Assembly: GCA_018676855.1 (NCBI GenBank)
Contig: JABHDY010000003.1
Location: forward strand, 633,907-697,906
Source of the DNA: Candidatus Woesearchaeota archaeon
GTDB lineage: Archaea; Nanobdellota; Nanobdellia; Woesearchaeales; GW2011-AR9
DNA: 64,000 nt
Direction: 5' to 3'
This document shows, one piece after another, positions 16,183-25,166 of this stretch; the first letter of the stretch is position 1; the number at the start of each line of letters is the position of its first letter. The notes under the pieces are model-generated. The model did no database searches. It was not told where the DNA came from and saw nothing but the letters and a program-made list of their open reading frames with translations. A program made the position numbers and the translations under genes.

Positions 16183-16820
16183 AACTTTATTTCTAAATTA
16201 TGGTGTATGCCTTGTTTCAATTCTACTGGTCGCCATGTGTCCTGAACAAGCTCAGCACCGAGCCATTCTGCAAGTTCTTTCGGATTTCCAATGGTTGCAG
16301 ATAAACCAATAATTTGTGGTTTAATAAGCGTTTTCAGTAAAGTAAGAATGACCTCTAATGTTGGTCCTCTTCGTGGATCATTTAACAAATGGATCTCGTC
16401 AACAATAACAGTTTTTACGTCAGCTAACCAGGGAACATGGTGTCGTAACAATGAATCAAGTTTTTCTGTGGTAAGAATCAAGACATCATATTTTGATAAA
16501 TAACCTGACTCGGAATCAATGTCTCCCGTTGCCATTATAACAGAATAATCTGTTCCTTCAAACAATGCTTTGTATTCTTTATATTTCTCGTTTGCAAGTG
16601 CTTTGAGCGGAACAAGGTAAATAGCTTTTCCTTTCGGAAGTGTGTTTACTATTGCCATTGTTGCAACAAGCGTTTTTCCTGATGCTGTTGGTGCACTTAC
16701 AAGAAGAGTTTTTGTGTCAAGTAATCCTGCCTGAACAGACTTTTCTTGTATTGGCGTAAGAGAGGGATACGCATATTTACTCGTAAAATAGTCTGGAAGT
16801 TGAATGTCTTGAATTTTCAT
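16176..16820 (-). CDS. Hel308/Ski2-like helicase, RecA1 domain only (truncated or split)
   Basis: This 214-residue protein contains the first helicase domain and nothing else: Q-motif LTPIQ (21-25), motif I APTASGKT (43-50), motif Ia PLKALANEK, motif II DEIH (141-144), motif III SAT (174-176). It continues to WRPVELKQGI, which in full Hel308 helicases (about 700 residues) leads into RecA2, and stops a few residues later. RecA2, the winged helix and the ratchet domain are missing, and none is encoded nearby. The stop overlaps the end of the convergent fusion gene by 7 nt. The motifs are intact, so a split gene with its second half elsewhere is as likely as a pseudogene. A TATA-like ATATAAATT near 16847-16855 fits a leaderless start. 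Confidence 0.8.
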   Translation of the reverse strand: MKIQDIQLPDYFTSKYAYPSLTPIQEKSVQAGLLDTKTLLVSAPTASGKTLVATMAIVNTLPKGKAIYLVPLKALANEKYKEYKALFEGTDYSVIMATGDIDSESGYLSKYDVLILTTEKLDSLLRHHVPWLADVKTVIVDEIHLLNDPRRGPTLEVILTLLKTLIKPQIIGLSATIGNPKELAEWLGAELVQDTWRPVELKQGIHHNLEIKFY

Positions 16821-17226
16821 TATATCAGCAAATAAAGGCCAAATTTATATTATTTTGCATTATATAGAACAAATATGTCGTGGATAAATACTTTGAAGCA
16901 CGTTATAGAACTATGTTCTATATTTAGTCTTTTATCATTTCTGAATGATGAACAGCTAAAACTACAAAATTTTTAAGCATCACCTCTTTAGACACAAAAA
17001 TCCATTTTCGTAGTCGTTATTTTTTCGAAAGACTTATAAATTGATTTTTGGTATTCTGAGATAACACATTCGGTTATACGTCGGTTGTACCGTCGTAGAA
17101 ATTGGATAGGGGTTTGTCTCTAAAATCGAAAAGAGGTGTCTCTTGTTGAGGTGCTGTTCGTAATTTTTGTGAGGCAAGCTCAAAAAACAAAAAAAAAGAT
17201 ATTTAAACACGGAGGTTGTGTTAAAA
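16821..17226 (+). promoter_or_regulatory. intergenic region with S-layer gene promoter and long leader
   Basis: No gene is seen in these 406 bases. On the left are the leaderless helicase promoter (minus) and an inverted repeat ATAGAAC-TAT-GTTCTAT at 16905-16921, with another ATAGAAC at 16864-16870. A CTTATAAAT box at about 17032-17040 predicts transcription toward the S-layer gene from about 17062, giving a leader of about 165 nt. The leader has a near-perfect hairpin (CGGT-TGT-ACCG with flanking ACGT/TCGT, about 17078-17096). It ends in TAAACACGGAGG (17204-17215), a strong Shine-Dalgarno 10-11 nt before the ATG at 17227. Confidence 0.6.
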
Positions 17227-19836
17227 ATGGAAGTTAAAAAAATGGTGAAGCGCTTATTTGCGGTAGGTACCGGAGTAGCAATGCTTGGTGCAACAGCAAT
17301 GGGAGCGTTAGCAGCAGACTTGTCAAATTATCCTGACATGTTCGTGACTGACGGAACTTTTAATGGGTTATTCGTTGTGGGCGAAAGTGCACAAGCAGTT
17401 GATAACTTAGCAATGACAGATATTGCAACACAGATGAAGTATGCAGGATCTGGCGCATCTACAACAACTAGCGTTGCTGGCGATGCATGGATGGTTGGAA
17501 CCAGTTCTAAGTTTTTAGAAATGGCGAACAATGATGGATCGTCTTCTTCAACACAAACAGGAGAAACATTTAGAAATATTTCAACATTTATCGGTGATGA
17601 AGAATTAGGTGCTCTTGCAGATGGTACTTTTAATACCAATGAAAATGAGTACACATATCAGCAATTTTTGTTCTTTGACGAAATTGCAACATCAGTTCTT
17701 GATGCACAAAGTAGAATGGTCAAGTACACTGAAGATGATGCTGATGTGACGGCCGACTTTTTCTTCATTGGAAATGGTGACCAGATTGGTCGATACAAGT
17801 TAGAATTTGGTTCTGCGGCATCAACTGACGTGACAGATAATTCTGGAACAGCAGACACTGCTGGTACATACCTTGATGACTTTGAAAATCGAGAAATTTC
17901 TCTTATGGGAAAAACGTACACCATTGTTATGGCACGGAGAACAACTTCTTTAACTGATGCATATCAAAATGGTATGAAGTTAACGTTAATGGCTGGTGCA
18001 ACAACAGATACTCTTCTTGAAGGAGAATCTAAAACGTACACCGTAGCTGGTGTTGACTATGATGTAACGTTAAGTTATGTTGACGAAACAAACGCTAAAT
18101 TTATTGTAAATGGAGAATCAAGCAATAAACTTTCTGCTGGTGAAACGTATGTTCTTGCTGATAAGTCAGAAATTGGTGTTAGTGAAGTATTATACCAAGC
18201 ATATGCTGGTGGTATCCATTCTGCAACATTCTTCGTAGGAGCACAGAAGATGGTTATTCAGGATGATAACATTACTGGTCAGGCAGAAGGTGCATATAAC
18301 TTAAAAGTTGGATCTGAAGACATTGATGGAACTATCGGATGGATAACTGGTACTGACAACAACGTGACAGCAACAATCAATACGATTGAGGTTAACATGA
18401 GTGCAGAAGACGACTACTTTGTTCCTTCCGGTAGTAAGTTAAGTGATGTAATTGCAGCAGCTGGTGAAGAAAAGGAAGTACTTATGGGAAATACGTTTGA
18501 TCTTGAGTACGCTGGTCTTACGGGCGAAGCAACCCATGACATCCGTTTAAAAACATCTTCATCACGACGATATAAGCTTGGTTTGTTCGATGGTGATGGG
18601 AATCCTGTAGATATTCCTATTGCGTATGCAAACGCAGAGTTTAACCTTACGTTGGGAGAAGAAAGTGGTGCTTATGACTCAGATGCAGCAAATAACGTTA
18701 AAAGATTAGTTCATTATGAGGGTAATGACGTCTACAAAGACGATTACTTTATCCTTACTTCTGGAACTGCTGCCGATGGATCTGCAAAGTCCTATCTACT
18801 ACAGTACAAGGGTGCTGATAAGACAACAAAAACAAGCCCAAAGATTAAGTTTAAGAATATGGGTAGTGGTGAAACGCTTGAATATGCAGTAACTGGGAAC
18901 TCTTCAGCAGCAGCTTTGGCAGCTACTATAAAACTCGGTGGATATTCATTTGCTGTAAACTTTGCATCTCCAGAAGTTGCAGATGATTACCAAGTTGATG
19001 TTGACTTTGATGGCGGAGGTACTGTTGGTACAACTGAAGTTAACTTCGTTGACTACTATGGGTCTGAGTGGCAAATTATAAACAGTACTAACGTTACTCT
19101 TGCTGCGGATGGTCAATCGTCTGTTCAACTTACTGGTGGATATCCTAATGCAGACAAGTATGACAACTATGCTCCAACAAATGTTTCGTTAAACATTACT
19201 GCAACATCAGGTCCAGAATTGCGAGCTACATTCCTTACTTCTTTTGGTCAGGATGGCGCTGTAACTGGTTTAACATTGTTAACACCTGACGGCGAAACTG
19301 AAGTAAGCTATGGATACGATTCCTTGGGAGCGTTCTACACGTTTAATGAACCTGCAAGCGACCCTGACGAATTAACCATTGCGTACCCTGAGAACCAACG
19401 GTTACCACAAGTATACCTTACGTCTGGTTCAACGACAAAAGCAACATCCTCAAGTGGAAACATGATGGCTGTTGAAGTTGTTGACGCAACGAAACTTGAT
19501 AGTGAAGTAGCAAGTGTTACTGCACAGAATCTTATCGTTGTTGGTGGACCATGTGTTAACAGTGTGGCATCCGAGCTACTAGGTAGCCCAGCAGATTGTG
19601 CTGAAGGATTTACCGCAGGAAAAGCACGGGTTAAACTGTTCGAACATGCAAACGGTAACATGGCTATGTTAGTTGCAGGTTACATGGGAGCAGACACACG
19701 GCTTGCTGGTAAAGTTGTTGCGCACAGATCCGCTGAGTTAAGTGGAATGGAAGTTGAGATCGAAGGTACAACGTACAGCGATGCAACAATCGGCGCTCCA
19801 ACAACAGTGGTTGAAGAAGTAGTGGTTGTTGAGTAA
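17227..19836 (+). CDS. S-layer protein
   Basis: An 869-residue secreted protein that forms or contributes to the surface lattice. The signal peptide occupies residues 1-30 with a cleavage site near ALAA-DLSNYP. The mature start DLSNYPDMFV followed by LFVVGESAQAVDNLA is characteristic of the archaeal S-layer family (N-terminal and C-terminal S-layer domains). The body is rich in Thr, Ser, Gly, Ala and Asp, has few Cys, and carries NXS/T sites (for example NSTNVT). The C-terminal domain holds NLIVVGGPCVNSVASELLG and ends in an acidic VVEEVVVVE tail. No C-terminal membrane helix is visible. The ATG at 17227 has correct spacing from GGAGGT. The strong Shine-Dalgarno, long leader and poly-T terminator fit very high expression. 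Confidence 0.92.
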   Translation: MEVKKMVKRLFAVGTGVAMLGATAMGALAADLSNYPDMFVTDGTFNGLFVVGESAQAVDNLAMTDIATQMKYAGSGASTTTSVAGDAWMVGTSSKFLEMANNDGSSSSTQTGETFRNISTFIGDEELGALADGTFNTNENEYTYQQFLFFDEIATSVLDAQSRMVKYTEDDADVTADFFFIGNGDQIGRYKLEFGSAASTDVTDNSGTADTAGTYLDDFENREISLMGKTYTIVMARRTTSLTDAYQNGMKLTLMAGATTDTLLEGESKTYTVAGVDYDVTLSYVDETNAKFIVNGESSNKLSAGETYVLADKSEIGVSEVLYQAYAGGIHSATFFVGAQKMVIQDDNITGQAEGAYNLKVGSEDIDGTIGWITGTDNNVTATINTIEVNMSAEDDYFVPSGSKLSDVIAAAGEEKEVLMGNTFDLEYAGLTGEATHDIRLKTSSSRRYKLGLFDGDGNPVDIPIAYANAEFNLTLGEESGAYDSDAANNVKRLVHYEGNDVYKDDYFILTSGTAADGSAKSYLLQYKGADKTTKTSPKIKFKNMGSGETLEYAVTGNSSAAALAATIKLGGYSFAVNFASPEVADDYQVDVDFDGGGTVGTTEVNFVDYYGSEWQIINSTNVTLAADGQSSVQLTGGYPNADKYDNYAPTNVSLNITATSGPELRATFLTSFGQDGAVTGLTLLTPDGETEVSYGYDSLGAFYTFNEPASDPDELTIAYPENQRLPQVYLTSGSTTKATSSSGNMMAVEVVDATKLDSEVASVTAQNLIVVGGPCVNSVASELLGSPADCAEGFTAGKARVKLFEHANGNMAMLVAGYMGADTRLAGKVVAHRSAELSGMEVEIEGTTYSDATIGAPTTVVEEVVVVE

Positions 19837-19848
19837 ACCTCAAAACTA

Positions 19849-19875
19849 TTTTTTTCTTTTTTTTTCTTTTTTTCT
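19849..19875 (+). terminator. poly-T transcription terminator of the S-layer gene
   Basis: A nearly continuous T tract interrupted only by single C residues starts about 13 nt after the S-layer stop codon. Archaeal RNA polymerase terminates at such U-rich tracts, and aCPSF1 (encoded in this window) cleaves at them. No hairpin is needed or seen. Confidence 0.7.
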
Positions 19876-19962
19876 TACACGCTTTTTTTGAATAGGATTA
19901 TTTATTGAATAGATGTTTCAGGAAAAGCTTTTATAGAGTACAATATTACTATGGTATGAACA

Positions 19963-21000
19963 ATGGTCCTTTATAAGAATTATATCCCTCTGGGAATTTT
20001 GGCTGTGTTAATAGTTGCTTCTATTTTTGTTATTAAACCGTTCGGACTAGCAATATTTTTCGGTGCGTTACTTGCATACATGTCTTCCTCATTATATAAA
20101 ATTATTTTGAAAAAGTTTAATCATAAAACTATTTCTGCGCTTGTTGTTTGTGTGGTAGTTTTGTTAGTATTAAGTACTTTGGGCGGTTTGTTTGTTAATA
20201 CCCTTGTTCGAGAATCGTTTTCTTTGTTTGCACTTGGAAAACAACGGTTAGCAACAGGTTTGTTTGTTGGATGTGAAAACAGTTTTTGTGAGAAATTGCA
20301 TGAGTTTAGCCTTGATCAGGACGTACGATACCATACACAACAAACCTTGAAAGCTGTTACTAATTGGATTATAGACCGTGGATCAAACTTTCTTATAAGT
20401 GTACCAAGAATAGTTCTTAATTTGTTCGTTATATTCTTTACCATGTTCTACTTTTTACGTGATGGAAACAAAATAATTGCAAAATTGAACGATTTTCTGA
20501 GCATGAACCGGAAGAAATATTCATTTGTAATTCATCGTTTGAAAGAAATACTTCACGGTGTCGTGTACGGATATCTGATAGTTGCGTTAATACAGGGAGC
20601 GTTAGGAGCACTCGGTTTCTTTCTCTTTGGAGTACCATCTCCACTGTTCTGGGGCGTTGTCATGGGCTTATCAGCGTTAATACCATTCTTAGGAACGTGG
20701 CTTGTATGGCTTCCAGCATCATTAATACTGTTCTTGAATGGAATGTTTCAAGATTCAACACCATTAATCCTTAAGGGTATTGGATTATTTGCATACTCAC
20801 TTATTTTTGTAAGTACTATTGACAATTTCTTACGGCCAAAGATGATGGGAGAAAAAGCAAAGACACATCCTGCAGTTATCATGCTTGGCATTTTTGGCGG
20901 CATTTTGGTATTTGGACCTGCAGGCGTTTTAATAGGGCCAATAATTCTTGCATTAACATTTGTATTCTTAGATGTATATGTAAAGAAACAAGCAGAATAA
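19963..21000 (+). CDS. AI-2E family transporter / PerM-type membrane protein (UPF0118)
   Basis: A 345-residue protein with about seven to eight membrane segments. Residues about 195-330 carry the family hallmarks: a GVVYGYLIVALIQGALG-type segment, LSALIPFLGTWLVWLP and DNFLRPKMMGEKAKTHP, then LGIFGGILVFGPAGVLIGPI. Members export small molecules or act as Na+/H+ antiporters; the name reflects one E. coli relative, and an autoinducer role here is not implied. The ATG at 19963 follows a TTTTATAG box near 19929. An ATG at 19951 stops at once. Confidence 0.88.
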   Translation: MVLYKNYIPLGILAVLIVASIFVIKPFGLAIFFGALLAYMSSSLYKIILKKFNHKTISALVVCVVVLLVLSTLGGLFVNTLVRESFSLFALGKQRLATGLFVGCENSFCEKLHEFSLDQDVRYHTQQTLKAVTNWIIDRGSNFLISVPRIVLNLFVIFFTMFYFLRDGNKIIAKLNDFLSMNRKKYSFVIHRLKEILHGVVYGYLIVALIQGALGALGFFLFGVPSPLFWGVVMGLSALIPFLGTWLVWLPASLILFLNGMFQDSTPLILKGIGLFAYSLIFVSTIDNFLRPKMMGEKAKTHPAVIMLGIFGGILVFGPAGVLIGPIILALTFVFLDVYVKKQAE

Positions 21001-21039
21001 TTCTTTCAATATTTTATTACTATAATTATATAACTAATT

Positions 21040-21516
21040 CTAATGTAATTTATAGAAACTAATAAACTCTTCTTCAGAAATAGGTAATCCTGCGTCTAAA
21101 AGTAATTTTGCAAGTTTAAATCCGTCCTTTGCAATATCTTGCGTTCTTGCAAATTTTTTGATATTATTAACCGTATGGTTGCAGAGATATCCTTCATTAA
21201 GTTTGACAACAACATGTTTCTTTTTCTTTTGTAGGGTTAAACTCTTTGGCAAAAATACTACTGTATCAAGTTTTAAATGACTTCCTTGTTGCGAAAAACC
21301 GTTCTTATCTAACTCTTTCGTGATAAGCTGTTGAAGAAAATCTGTCTTATTCTTTGCAGTAATCACACTTTTATTGATGTTATTACTTTTTGTTGTTTCG
21401 TATACTCTTCCAAGATACTGTTTAACCTTTTGTCTTGGTCCCTTAGCAGTTTTAGTACTTTCTACAACATAGGCATATGAGTTCTTGTTAATATTTTTTG
21501 TTCGTATGTATGCCAT
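21040..21516 (-). CDS. hypothetical basic protein
   Basis: A 158-residue, lysine-rich soluble protein of unrecognised family. The N-terminus (AYIRTKNINKNSYAYVVES followed by KGPRQKVKQYLGRV) reads like the small beta domain at the start of some transposases, which suggests nucleic-acid binding, but no catalytic domain follows. The C-terminal part is helical, with a hydrophobic pattern around DGFKLAKLLLDAG and EEFISFYKL. It sits 28 nt upstream of the next gene's end on the same strand, so it may be read from its own promoter or with the membrane gene before it. Confidence 0.6.
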   Translation of the reverse strand: MAYIRTKNINKNSYAYVVESTKTAKGPRQKVKQYLGRVYETTKSNNINKSVITAKNKTDFLQQLITKELDKNGFSQQGSHLKLDTVVFLPKSLTLQKKKKHVVVKLNEGYLCNHTVNNIKKFARTQDIAKDGFKLAKLLLDAGLPISEEEFISFYKLH

Positions 21517-21544
21517 GATAATAAGTAAAAGATATATTGTTTTC

Positions 21545-23011
21545 TTAACACGTAATACCTATTGCTGCAAGTTCTTTCTCAACAAGACATGTTTTAAGTG
21601 CATTACAGAATGGGGAATACTTTTCATTTTTGTTTAGTTCGAACCCTTGAAGAACATATTTTGATGGAAGAACATACACCTCTTCGTTACTATGCGCTTT
21701 TCGTAGGGAATTACATGTTGGACTTTTCATTACAGATTCAAAACTTTTCCAATTAGTAAATTTTGCACCGACATCAAACGGTGGAAGGTAATCACATGGT
21801 TCTTGCGCCTCAACAAATGTATGTTTTCCATTTATTTTAACTACGTGGTACGAAGCACTATTCTCACCGTCCTGAACCTGGACACACATATGTATCTTAT
21901 CAACCTTATCGTAGAACACATTATTTTCAATATTTTTTTCAAGAACGGATTTCATAGACGTTGACAATTCTGCTTCAGTTTGAAAATAAATTGCGTGGCC
22001 AGTCGTCACACCTTTAATAATAAAGAAAGCACCAATAATGATAAGGATACTAAATACGGCAATTACAGCAACTTTTTTCTTATCAATTCCTTGTTGTGGT
22101 GTTGACGTTGAACGTCTTTGTGTTTGAGTTGTTTGAGAAGTTTTTCCACTTCGTTGTAAATACTGTTGATAATTATGTTTTAATGTGGATTTGTATGCAT
22201 GTTCTATTTCTGGTTCTGACCATCCTGCTTTCAGAAGAGCATTTTTTATGGTAGGATATTTCTGACCCTGCTTAATATGTTGTGTGATATAATTGACAAT
22301 TTTTGGTTTTGTTGATTTTGAAGATCCTTTCCTTGTAATATAATAAACTCCACCTATTCCTGCAATAAGAATAACAATAAAAAGGAGAATATATGCTATT
22401 GTTCTCGTTGTATTTGCACTTTCTTCAACAGAAATAATGTCAGACTGTGTTGTTTCAACGTCTAGTTGAAGGCCCGCCAGTCCAGTTGAAATGTCGTTAA
22501 TATTACCTGACAAATCTTGTTGAATTTGTGACTGGATCGTATTAATACTCTCGACGTTTGTATTTAACGAATTCATTTGTGTAAGCAGAGTTGAAACACT
22601 TTGTTCAAGCGTTGCTAATCGTTGTTGTGTTGCGGTTCCATTTCCCTGTAATGAGGTTATTTGTTGTTGAAGTTCTGTTATTGTTTCTTCATATACTGTT
22701 GAAACCGCGATCGTTTCTACTGTTTCATTTGTAATATTAGTTTCTATAGTTGCATTGACGTCTGGTACTGTTACATTAACAACACTATCAACAGGTTCAG
22801 TGGTAGCACTTTCAGCTTCAGGATCCCATATACATAAACCAGCTTCATTACAGTAACATATTCCTTCATCAAGATAGTTTAATTCACAAAATGATTCACA
22901 TTCCTCATTCGCAGTACACGATTCTTCCAAATCAATAGGTGCTGAATATACAGAAAAAGCTAACACTACAACTAGAAGTACAAGTATCACTACGATATGT
23001 TTACTTTTCAT
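21545..23011 (-). CDS. secreted or anchored membrane protein with coiled coil and two membrane segments
   Basis: The protein has 488 residues. The signal or anchor is residues 1-23. A small Cys-rich module follows (SCTANEECESFC ... CYCNEAGLC, about 31-65). After a Thr-rich linker comes a coiled coil (about 108-195, TVYEETITELQQQITSLQ), a membrane helix (about 206-226), a small helical domain with ITQHIKQGQKYPTIKNALLK and AGWSEPEIEHAYKS (a motif recurring in DPANN membrane proteins), a second helix (about 313-333) and a C-terminal domain with several Cys. The family is not named. The layout suggests an envelope protein with an outer rod and inner regulatory helices. The gene is monocistronic, divergent from serS. 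Confidence 0.72.
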   Translation of the reverse strand: MKSKHIVVILVLLVVVLAFSVYSAPIDLEESCTANEECESFCELNYLDEGICYCNEAGLCIWDPEAESATTEPVDSVVNVTVPDVNATIETNITNETVETIAVSTVYEETITELQQQITSLQGNGTATQQRLATLEQSVSTLLTQMNSLNTNVESINTIQSQIQQDLSGNINDISTGLAGLQLDVETTQSDIISVEESANTTRTIAYILLFIVILIAGIGGVYYITRKGSSKSTKPKIVNYITQHIKQGQKYPTIKNALLKAGWSEPEIEHAYKSTLKHNYQQYLQRSGKTSQTTQTQRRSTSTPQQGIDKKKVAVIAVFSILIIIGAFFIIKGVTTGHAIYFQTEAELSTSMKSVLEKNIENNVFYDKVDKIHMCVQVQDGENSASYHVVKINGKHTFVEAQEPCDYLPPFDVGAKFTNWKSFESVMKSPTCNSLRKAHSNEEVYVLPSKYVLQGFELNKNEKYSPFCNALKTCLVEKELAAIGITC

Positions 23012-23136
23012 CGTCCTCTTTTCAGTATAAGTAGTATTTCATTGTTTATATATTTAATTGTTTATGAGAAGATTTTTTGAGTACTATACGCACTATAACA
23101 ATTAATTTTAAATAATCCAGCCAATTCAACCCCACA

Positions 23137-24429
23137 ATGCTTGATATAAAATTTGTACGGGAACATAAAGATATTGTAAAAGCGTCTGAGAAAAAACGTG
23201 GTCATGATCAAAAAATGGTTGATACTGTCCTATCACTTGATGAAGCCTGGAAAAAAGAAGTTAAAAAGATGCAGGAACTTAACCATAAACGGAATGTTGT
23301 TTCTGAAGAAATTAACGCTGCAAAAAAGGCTGGTAAGAACGATATAGCACAAAAAAAGATTGAAGAAATGCGTAAAGTTATTGATACTATAAAAAAACAA
23401 GAAGATACGGCAGAATCTGCTATGAAAGAAAGGAATGATACATTACAAAATGTTGGAAATGTGTTACATGAATCTGTCCCTCAAGGAAAAGACGATTCTG
23501 AAAATGTTGAACTGAAAAAAGTTGGTAAAATACCAGAATTCGATTTTCCTCTTAAAGACCATATTGAATTAGGATTGGATTTAGATCTTATTGATTTGGA
23601 AACAGCTGCCATGACGTCAGGTGCACGTTTTTATTATTTGAAAAATGAAGCTGTATTGTTAGACATGGCACTTCAACGGTTTGCTATTGACAAACTTATT
23701 GCGAAGGGGTTTACAATGCATCTTGTACCGTTCATGCTTAACAGAGCAGCGTTAGAGGGTGGCGTGAACTTATCAGAATTTAAGGATACGATTTATAAGA
23801 TTGAAGATGAAGATTTGTATTTAATTGGAACGTCTGAACATCCTTTAGTAGCGTTACGGAAAGATTCCGTTATACAAGACAAAGAATTGCCAATGTTAAT
23901 TGGTGGCGTGAGTACATGTTTTAGAAAAGAATTGGGGTCTCATGGACGTGACGACAAAGGAATATTTAGGGTTCATCAATTCAATAAAGTTGAACAAGTA
24001 GTGTATTGTAAACCTGAAGAATCGTACAAATTCTTTGACGAATTACAAAAGAATGCGGAAGAACTGTTTACAGAATTAGGCATTCCGTTTAGAGTAGTAA
24101 ACATTTGTACGGGAGATTTAGGAAACAAACAAGCTCTTCAATATGACATTGAAGCATGGATGCCTGGACAGAAAGAGGGCAAGGGCGCATATAGAGAAGT
24201 AACGTCATGTAGTAATGTAACGAGTTATCAAGCAGTAACTCTCAACACAAAATATTTGAAACAGGATGGTACTCGTGAGTACGTTCATATGCTTAACAAT
24301 ACTGCTCTGGCAACGTCAAGAGTTATTGTTGCAATCTTAGAAAACTTCCAAACAAAGAATGGTACTGTAAAGATTCCTAAAGCGTTATGGCCGTACATGA
24401 GTGGAATTAAAGAGATTAAAGGAAAATAA
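23137..24429 (+). CDS. serS: seryl-tRNA synthetase
   Basis: A 430-residue class IIa synthetase of the common (bacterial/eukaryal-like) type, not the rare methanogen type. The N-terminal antiparallel coiled-coil arm (about residues 28-105) binds the long variable arm of tRNA-Ser. Motif 2 lies in CFRKELGSHGRDDKGIFRVH with FNKVEQ, the serine-binding TSEHPLVA is present, and motif 3 is LNNTALATSRVIVAILEN. A TTTTAAATAA box at about 23106 lies about 27 nt before the ATG, so the message is probably leaderless. pyrH starts 2 nt after the stop. Its substrate tRNA-Ser(GGA) is encoded at 35713. Confidence 0.95.
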   Translation: MLDIKFVREHKDIVKASEKKRGHDQKMVDTVLSLDEAWKKEVKKMQELNHKRNVVSEEINAAKKAGKNDIAQKKIEEMRKVIDTIKKQEDTAESAMKERNDTLQNVGNVLHESVPQGKDDSENVELKKVGKIPEFDFPLKDHIELGLDLDLIDLETAAMTSGARFYYLKNEAVLLDMALQRFAIDKLIAKGFTMHLVPFMLNRAALEGGVNLSEFKDTIYKIEDEDLYLIGTSEHPLVALRKDSVIQDKELPMLIGGVSTCFRKELGSHGRDDKGIFRVHQFNKVEQVVYCKPEESYKFFDELQKNAEELFTELGIPFRVVNICTGDLGNKQALQYDIEAWMPGQKEGKGAYREVTSCSNVTSYQAVTLNTKYLKQDGTREYVHMLNNTALATSRVIVAILENFQTKNGTVKIPKALWPYMSGIKEIKGK

Positions 24430-24431
24430 AA

Positions 24432-25166
24432 ATGAACATAATAAAATTAGGCGGGTCAATTGTGAACCCAGACGGAAAATATGATGATAGTGCTATTCAA
24501 GAATTTATTGATTTAGTAAAAGACACTTCAGACAAATTTATTTTTATTGTTGGTGGTGGAAAGTTGTGTCGGTTTGTTCAAGATGCATCTGCACCATCTC
24601 TTAACGACGCACTTGGTGATGAAAATAGTGTTAATAGGGCACGTGATTGGGTTGGTATTGCAACAACAAACATTAACGCTGAATATGTACTTAACAAATT
24701 TGTAGAAACTTTTAATGATGAAGTGTATCCTCAATTATTACTTGATCCAACACAAAAACTAAATACAGACAAACGAATTTTCTTTACAGGTGGCTGGAAA
24801 CCTGGTAGTAGTACAGATAAAGATATGATGCTCCTTGCAGAAACGTTTAATGCAGATAATGTTTTTAAGATAAGTGATTTTAAGATTGTTAAAGATATTA
24901 AACCAACAGAATTTGCAAAAGTTCCTAAAGAAGAGAAAGAAAAAGTTTTATCAGAGGCCAATGATATTCATGAAATGACATGGAAAGACTTACATGCCCT
25001 TGTTGGAGATGAATGGATACCTGGTCTAAGTACACCGTTTGATTCAAAAGCTGTTCAAATAGGTCTTACAATGAAATCTACATTAACATTATACATTGGT
25101 AGAAAGGAAGAAGTTCCTAAAATGTTAGCTGGAGAAAAGTTTGTAGGAACTATTGTGAAAGGATGA
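24432..25166 (+). CDS. pyrH: UMP kinase-like amino-acid kinase family enzyme
   Basis: The 244-residue enzyme has the amino-acid-kinase fold. IIKLGGSIVNP is the N-terminal phosphate loop, FIVGGGKLCRFV the second glycine-rich turn, and RARDWVGIATTNINAEYVL resembles the archaeal UMP kinase stretch around the uridine site. GGWKPGSSTDKDMMLLAE aligns with GGTHPGHTTDAVAALLAE. It would phosphorylate UMP to UDP. The usual DGVY-type loop is replaced by SDFKIVKDIKP, so specificity is slightly uncertain. It is 2 nt from serS and overlaps the next gene by 4 nt (ATGA). Confidence 0.8.
   Translation: MNIIKLGGSIVNPDGKYDDSAIQEFIDLVKDTSDKFIFIVGGGKLCRFVQDASAPSLNDALGDENSVNRARDWVGIATTNINAEYVLNKFVETFNDEVYPQLLLDPTQKLNTDKRIFFTGGWKPGSSTDKDMMLLAETFNADNVFKISDFKIVKDIKPTEFAKVPKEEKEKVLSEANDIHEMTWKDLHALVGDEWIPGLSTPFDSKAVQIGLTMKSTLTLYIGRKEEVPKMLAGEKFVGTIVKG

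Noticed and set aside
21040-21516. Transposase remnant
   Set aside because: The N-terminus resembles a transposase-type beta domain, but there are no DDE residues, terminal repeats or duplicated flanks.
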